Below, one piece after another: positions 5,449-6,209 of a stretch of 6,209 nucleotides of DNA (position 1 is its first letter; the number at the start of each line of letters is the position of its first letter). The notes beneath the pieces were generated by a model, which did not search any database, was not told where the DNA came from, and was given only the letters and a program-made list of their open reading frames with translations. The stretch is from Thermoplasmata archaeon (GTDB lineage Archaea > Thermoplasmatota > Thermoplasmata > Thermoplasmatales > Thermoplasmataceae). Position numbers and translations under genes: made by a program. Location of the stretch: NCBI GenBank assembly GCA_021797385.1, contig JAJZZW010000114.1, positions 1 to 6,209 of the forward strand, given 5' to 3'.

Positions 5449-5462
5449 GTAAACTTTTAGTA
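5449..5462 (+). promoter_or_regulatory. BRE/TATA promoter of the small heat-shock gene
   Basis: GTAAACTTTTAGTA offers an AAAC BRE followed by a TTTTAGTA box, centred about 26 bp before the ATG at 5484, the spacing of a leaderless archaeal promoter. The palindrome CGTTAACG (5442-5449) abuts the BRE, a place where a heat-shock repressor could act. The TTTATAT at 5470-5476 is too close to the ATG to serve as the TATA box. Confidence 0.45.
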
Positions 5463-5483
5463 CTCATAATTTATATTTGAAAT

Positions 5484-5864
5484 ATGTACAGACCGTTAAA
5501 ATATTACTCTGATGAGTTTATGAAGAATATCAACAACAGGGCCAGGGAGATAATGAGTTACATGTATCCGCCGGTAACAATGTATGAAGACAATGGTTAC
5601 ATTGGAATTGATGCAGATCTTCCGGGATTTGACAGAAATGATATAAAGGTTACACTTGAAAAGAATGCAATAGTCATCAGGGCAGACAGAGAAATAAAAC
5701 CCGATGGAAACGTATTCGAAAATCAGAGGCCAGATAAGGTTTTCAAGAGAATGTCATTGCCACTTGAAGTTGACACAGAACAGGATTTCACAGCAAAATA
5801 TGTTGATGGCGTGCTTTCATTGAAAATACCTGTCAAGAATGTAAAAACAGTTAAAATTGAATAA
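5484..5864 (+). CDS. hsp20: Hsp20/alpha-crystallin small heat-shock protein
   Basis: The 126-residue protein is an ATP-independent holdase chaperone that binds unfolding proteins in the cytoplasm as an oligomer. A short N-terminal arm (1-28, with several Met and aromatic residues) precedes the alpha-crystallin domain (about 29-118). The domain contains the hallmark IDADLPGFDRNDIKVTLEKN (42-61) and the AxxxDGVL motif AKYVDGVL (104-111) followed by SLKIPV. The C-terminal tail is only eight residues and ends VKI (123-125), which can serve as the I/V-x-I/V motif that links dimers into oligomers. The size is in the short range of the family. The gene has its own leaderless-type promoter and no Shine-Dalgarno, and a 112-bp spacer separates it from the mutase operon, so it is probably an independent unit. 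It faces the convergent gene on the minus strand. Confidence 0.93.
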   Translation: MYRPLKYYSDEFMKNINNRAREIMSYMYPPVTMYEDNGYIGIDADLPGFDRNDIKVTLEKNAIVIRADREIKPDGNVFENQRPDKVFKRMSLPLEVDTEQDFTAKYVDGVLSLKIPVKNVKTVKIE

Positions 5865-5902
5865 TTATTTTTAAAACCGAATGAAAATATTTCCAGAGAA
5901 AA
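5865..5902. terminator. Convergent intergenic region with T-runs on both strands
   Basis: This 38-bp spacer separates the 3' ends of the Hsp20 gene and the convergent minus-strand gene. Reading right it contains TTATTTTT immediately after the Hsp20 stop. Reading left it contains ATTTTC followed by GGTTTT. T-runs of this kind are the usual archaeal termination signal, so a shared bidirectional terminator is plausible. No stable stem is seen. Confidence 0.35.
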
Positions 5903-6209
5903 TTATTTATTTTTCAATATTAATATAAAAGATACTATATCAGCTGCCATGATGATATAGGAAATCAATGGATGAGCTCTTGAAAACAGAACCATGGCGA
6001 TGAATATCGCTGATAGAAATACCGTAGCAGGAAGCTTTCTGTTTTCCTGAGCCGGCATTTCCTGTTCTTCCAGCCGCCTTTTAAGAAGAGGGAGCACATC
6101 AAGGCCCTTTTCCAGAGAGATTATGGATTTCTGTGCAAATTCATTCAATTCTTTCATGTAAAGCTCCTGCAACATGCCTTCATTATAAAGAATATCCCTT
6201 AGCACGATG
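5903..6209 (-). CDS. Partial membrane protein, C-terminal end; possibly UbiB/ABC1 family
   Basis: The minus-strand frame is open from the window edge (6209) to a TAA at 5905-5903, giving about 102 codons. A GTG at 6205 could be a start, but the frame stays open to the edge and no Shine-Dalgarno can be seen, so this is more likely the 3' part of a longer gene. The visible part begins with an amphipathic, charged helical stretch (LYNEGMLQELYMKELNEFAQ onward to KRRLEEQEM). It then has two predicted membrane helices, LPATVFLSAIFIAMVLFS and ISYIIMAADIVSFILIL, and ends with a short positive tail, KNK. Two terminal helices after a long charged helix is the arrangement seen at the C-terminus of UbiB/ABC1 (AarF) atypical kinases. 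The kinase motifs would lie outside the window, so this is only a suggestion. An unrelated small membrane protein remains possible. Confidence 0.6.
   Translation of the reverse strand, partial: IVLRDILYNEGMLQELYMKELNEFAQKSIISLEKGLDVLPLLKRRLEEQEMPAQENRKLPATVFLSAIFIAMVLFSRAHPLISYIIMAADIVSFILILKNK

Noticed and set aside
1..6209. CRISPR array, tRNA, rRNA or riboswitch (including a cobalamin riboswitch before the mutase)
   Set aside because: No regularly spaced repeats, cloverleaf or conserved B12-box sequence was seen. The leader before 2334 is only 60 bp from the previous gene, too short for a cobalamin riboswitch.

Overview
The window most likely comes from an archaeon of the Thermoplasmatales type (Ferroplasma, Acidiplasma or Cuniculiplasma-like). 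This is inferred from the archaeal-type proteins, the heavy use of ATA, AGA and AGG codons, AT-rich spacers, and several genes with a TATA-like box about 25 bp before the start codon and no Shine-Dalgarno, as expected for leaderless transcripts. No rRNA, tRNA or other taxonomic marker is present, so the placement rests on overall resemblance.

Layout. Positions 1-170 hold the 5' end of a minus-strand gene that leaves the window and whose family I do not recognise. Positions about 214-520 look like a decayed, frameshifted piece of an MFS-type membrane transporter. Positions 521-940 are AT-rich with no gene I can support. A small gene (1011-1331) encodes the winged-helix part of an IS630-type transposase without its DDE catalytic domain. 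It has its own Shine-Dalgarno, and an 18-bp perfect palindrome lies at the expected transcription start. A glycerophosphodiester phosphodiesterase follows (1533-2273).

The core is a tight three-gene operon (2334-5371): the large subunit of a coenzyme B12-dependent acyl-CoA mutase, its separate B12-binding small subunit, and a MeaB/ArgK-family GTPase chaperone. The genes overlap by 29 and 11 nt. Automatic annotation would probably call it methylmalonyl-CoA mutase. However, the two residues that set substrate choice are Phe96 and Gln214, where methylmalonyl-CoA mutase has Tyr and Arg. That pair is the isobutyryl-CoA mutase signature, so the operon more likely interconverts isobutyryl-CoA and n-butyryl-CoA. 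One possible role is linking valine breakdown to beta-oxidation.

After the operon come a leaderless Hsp20 small heat-shock gene (5484-5864) and, convergent with it, the 3' end of a minus-strand gene (5903-6209) encoding a two-helix membrane tail. That tail resembles the C-terminus of UbiB/ABC1-family proteins, though the match is weak.
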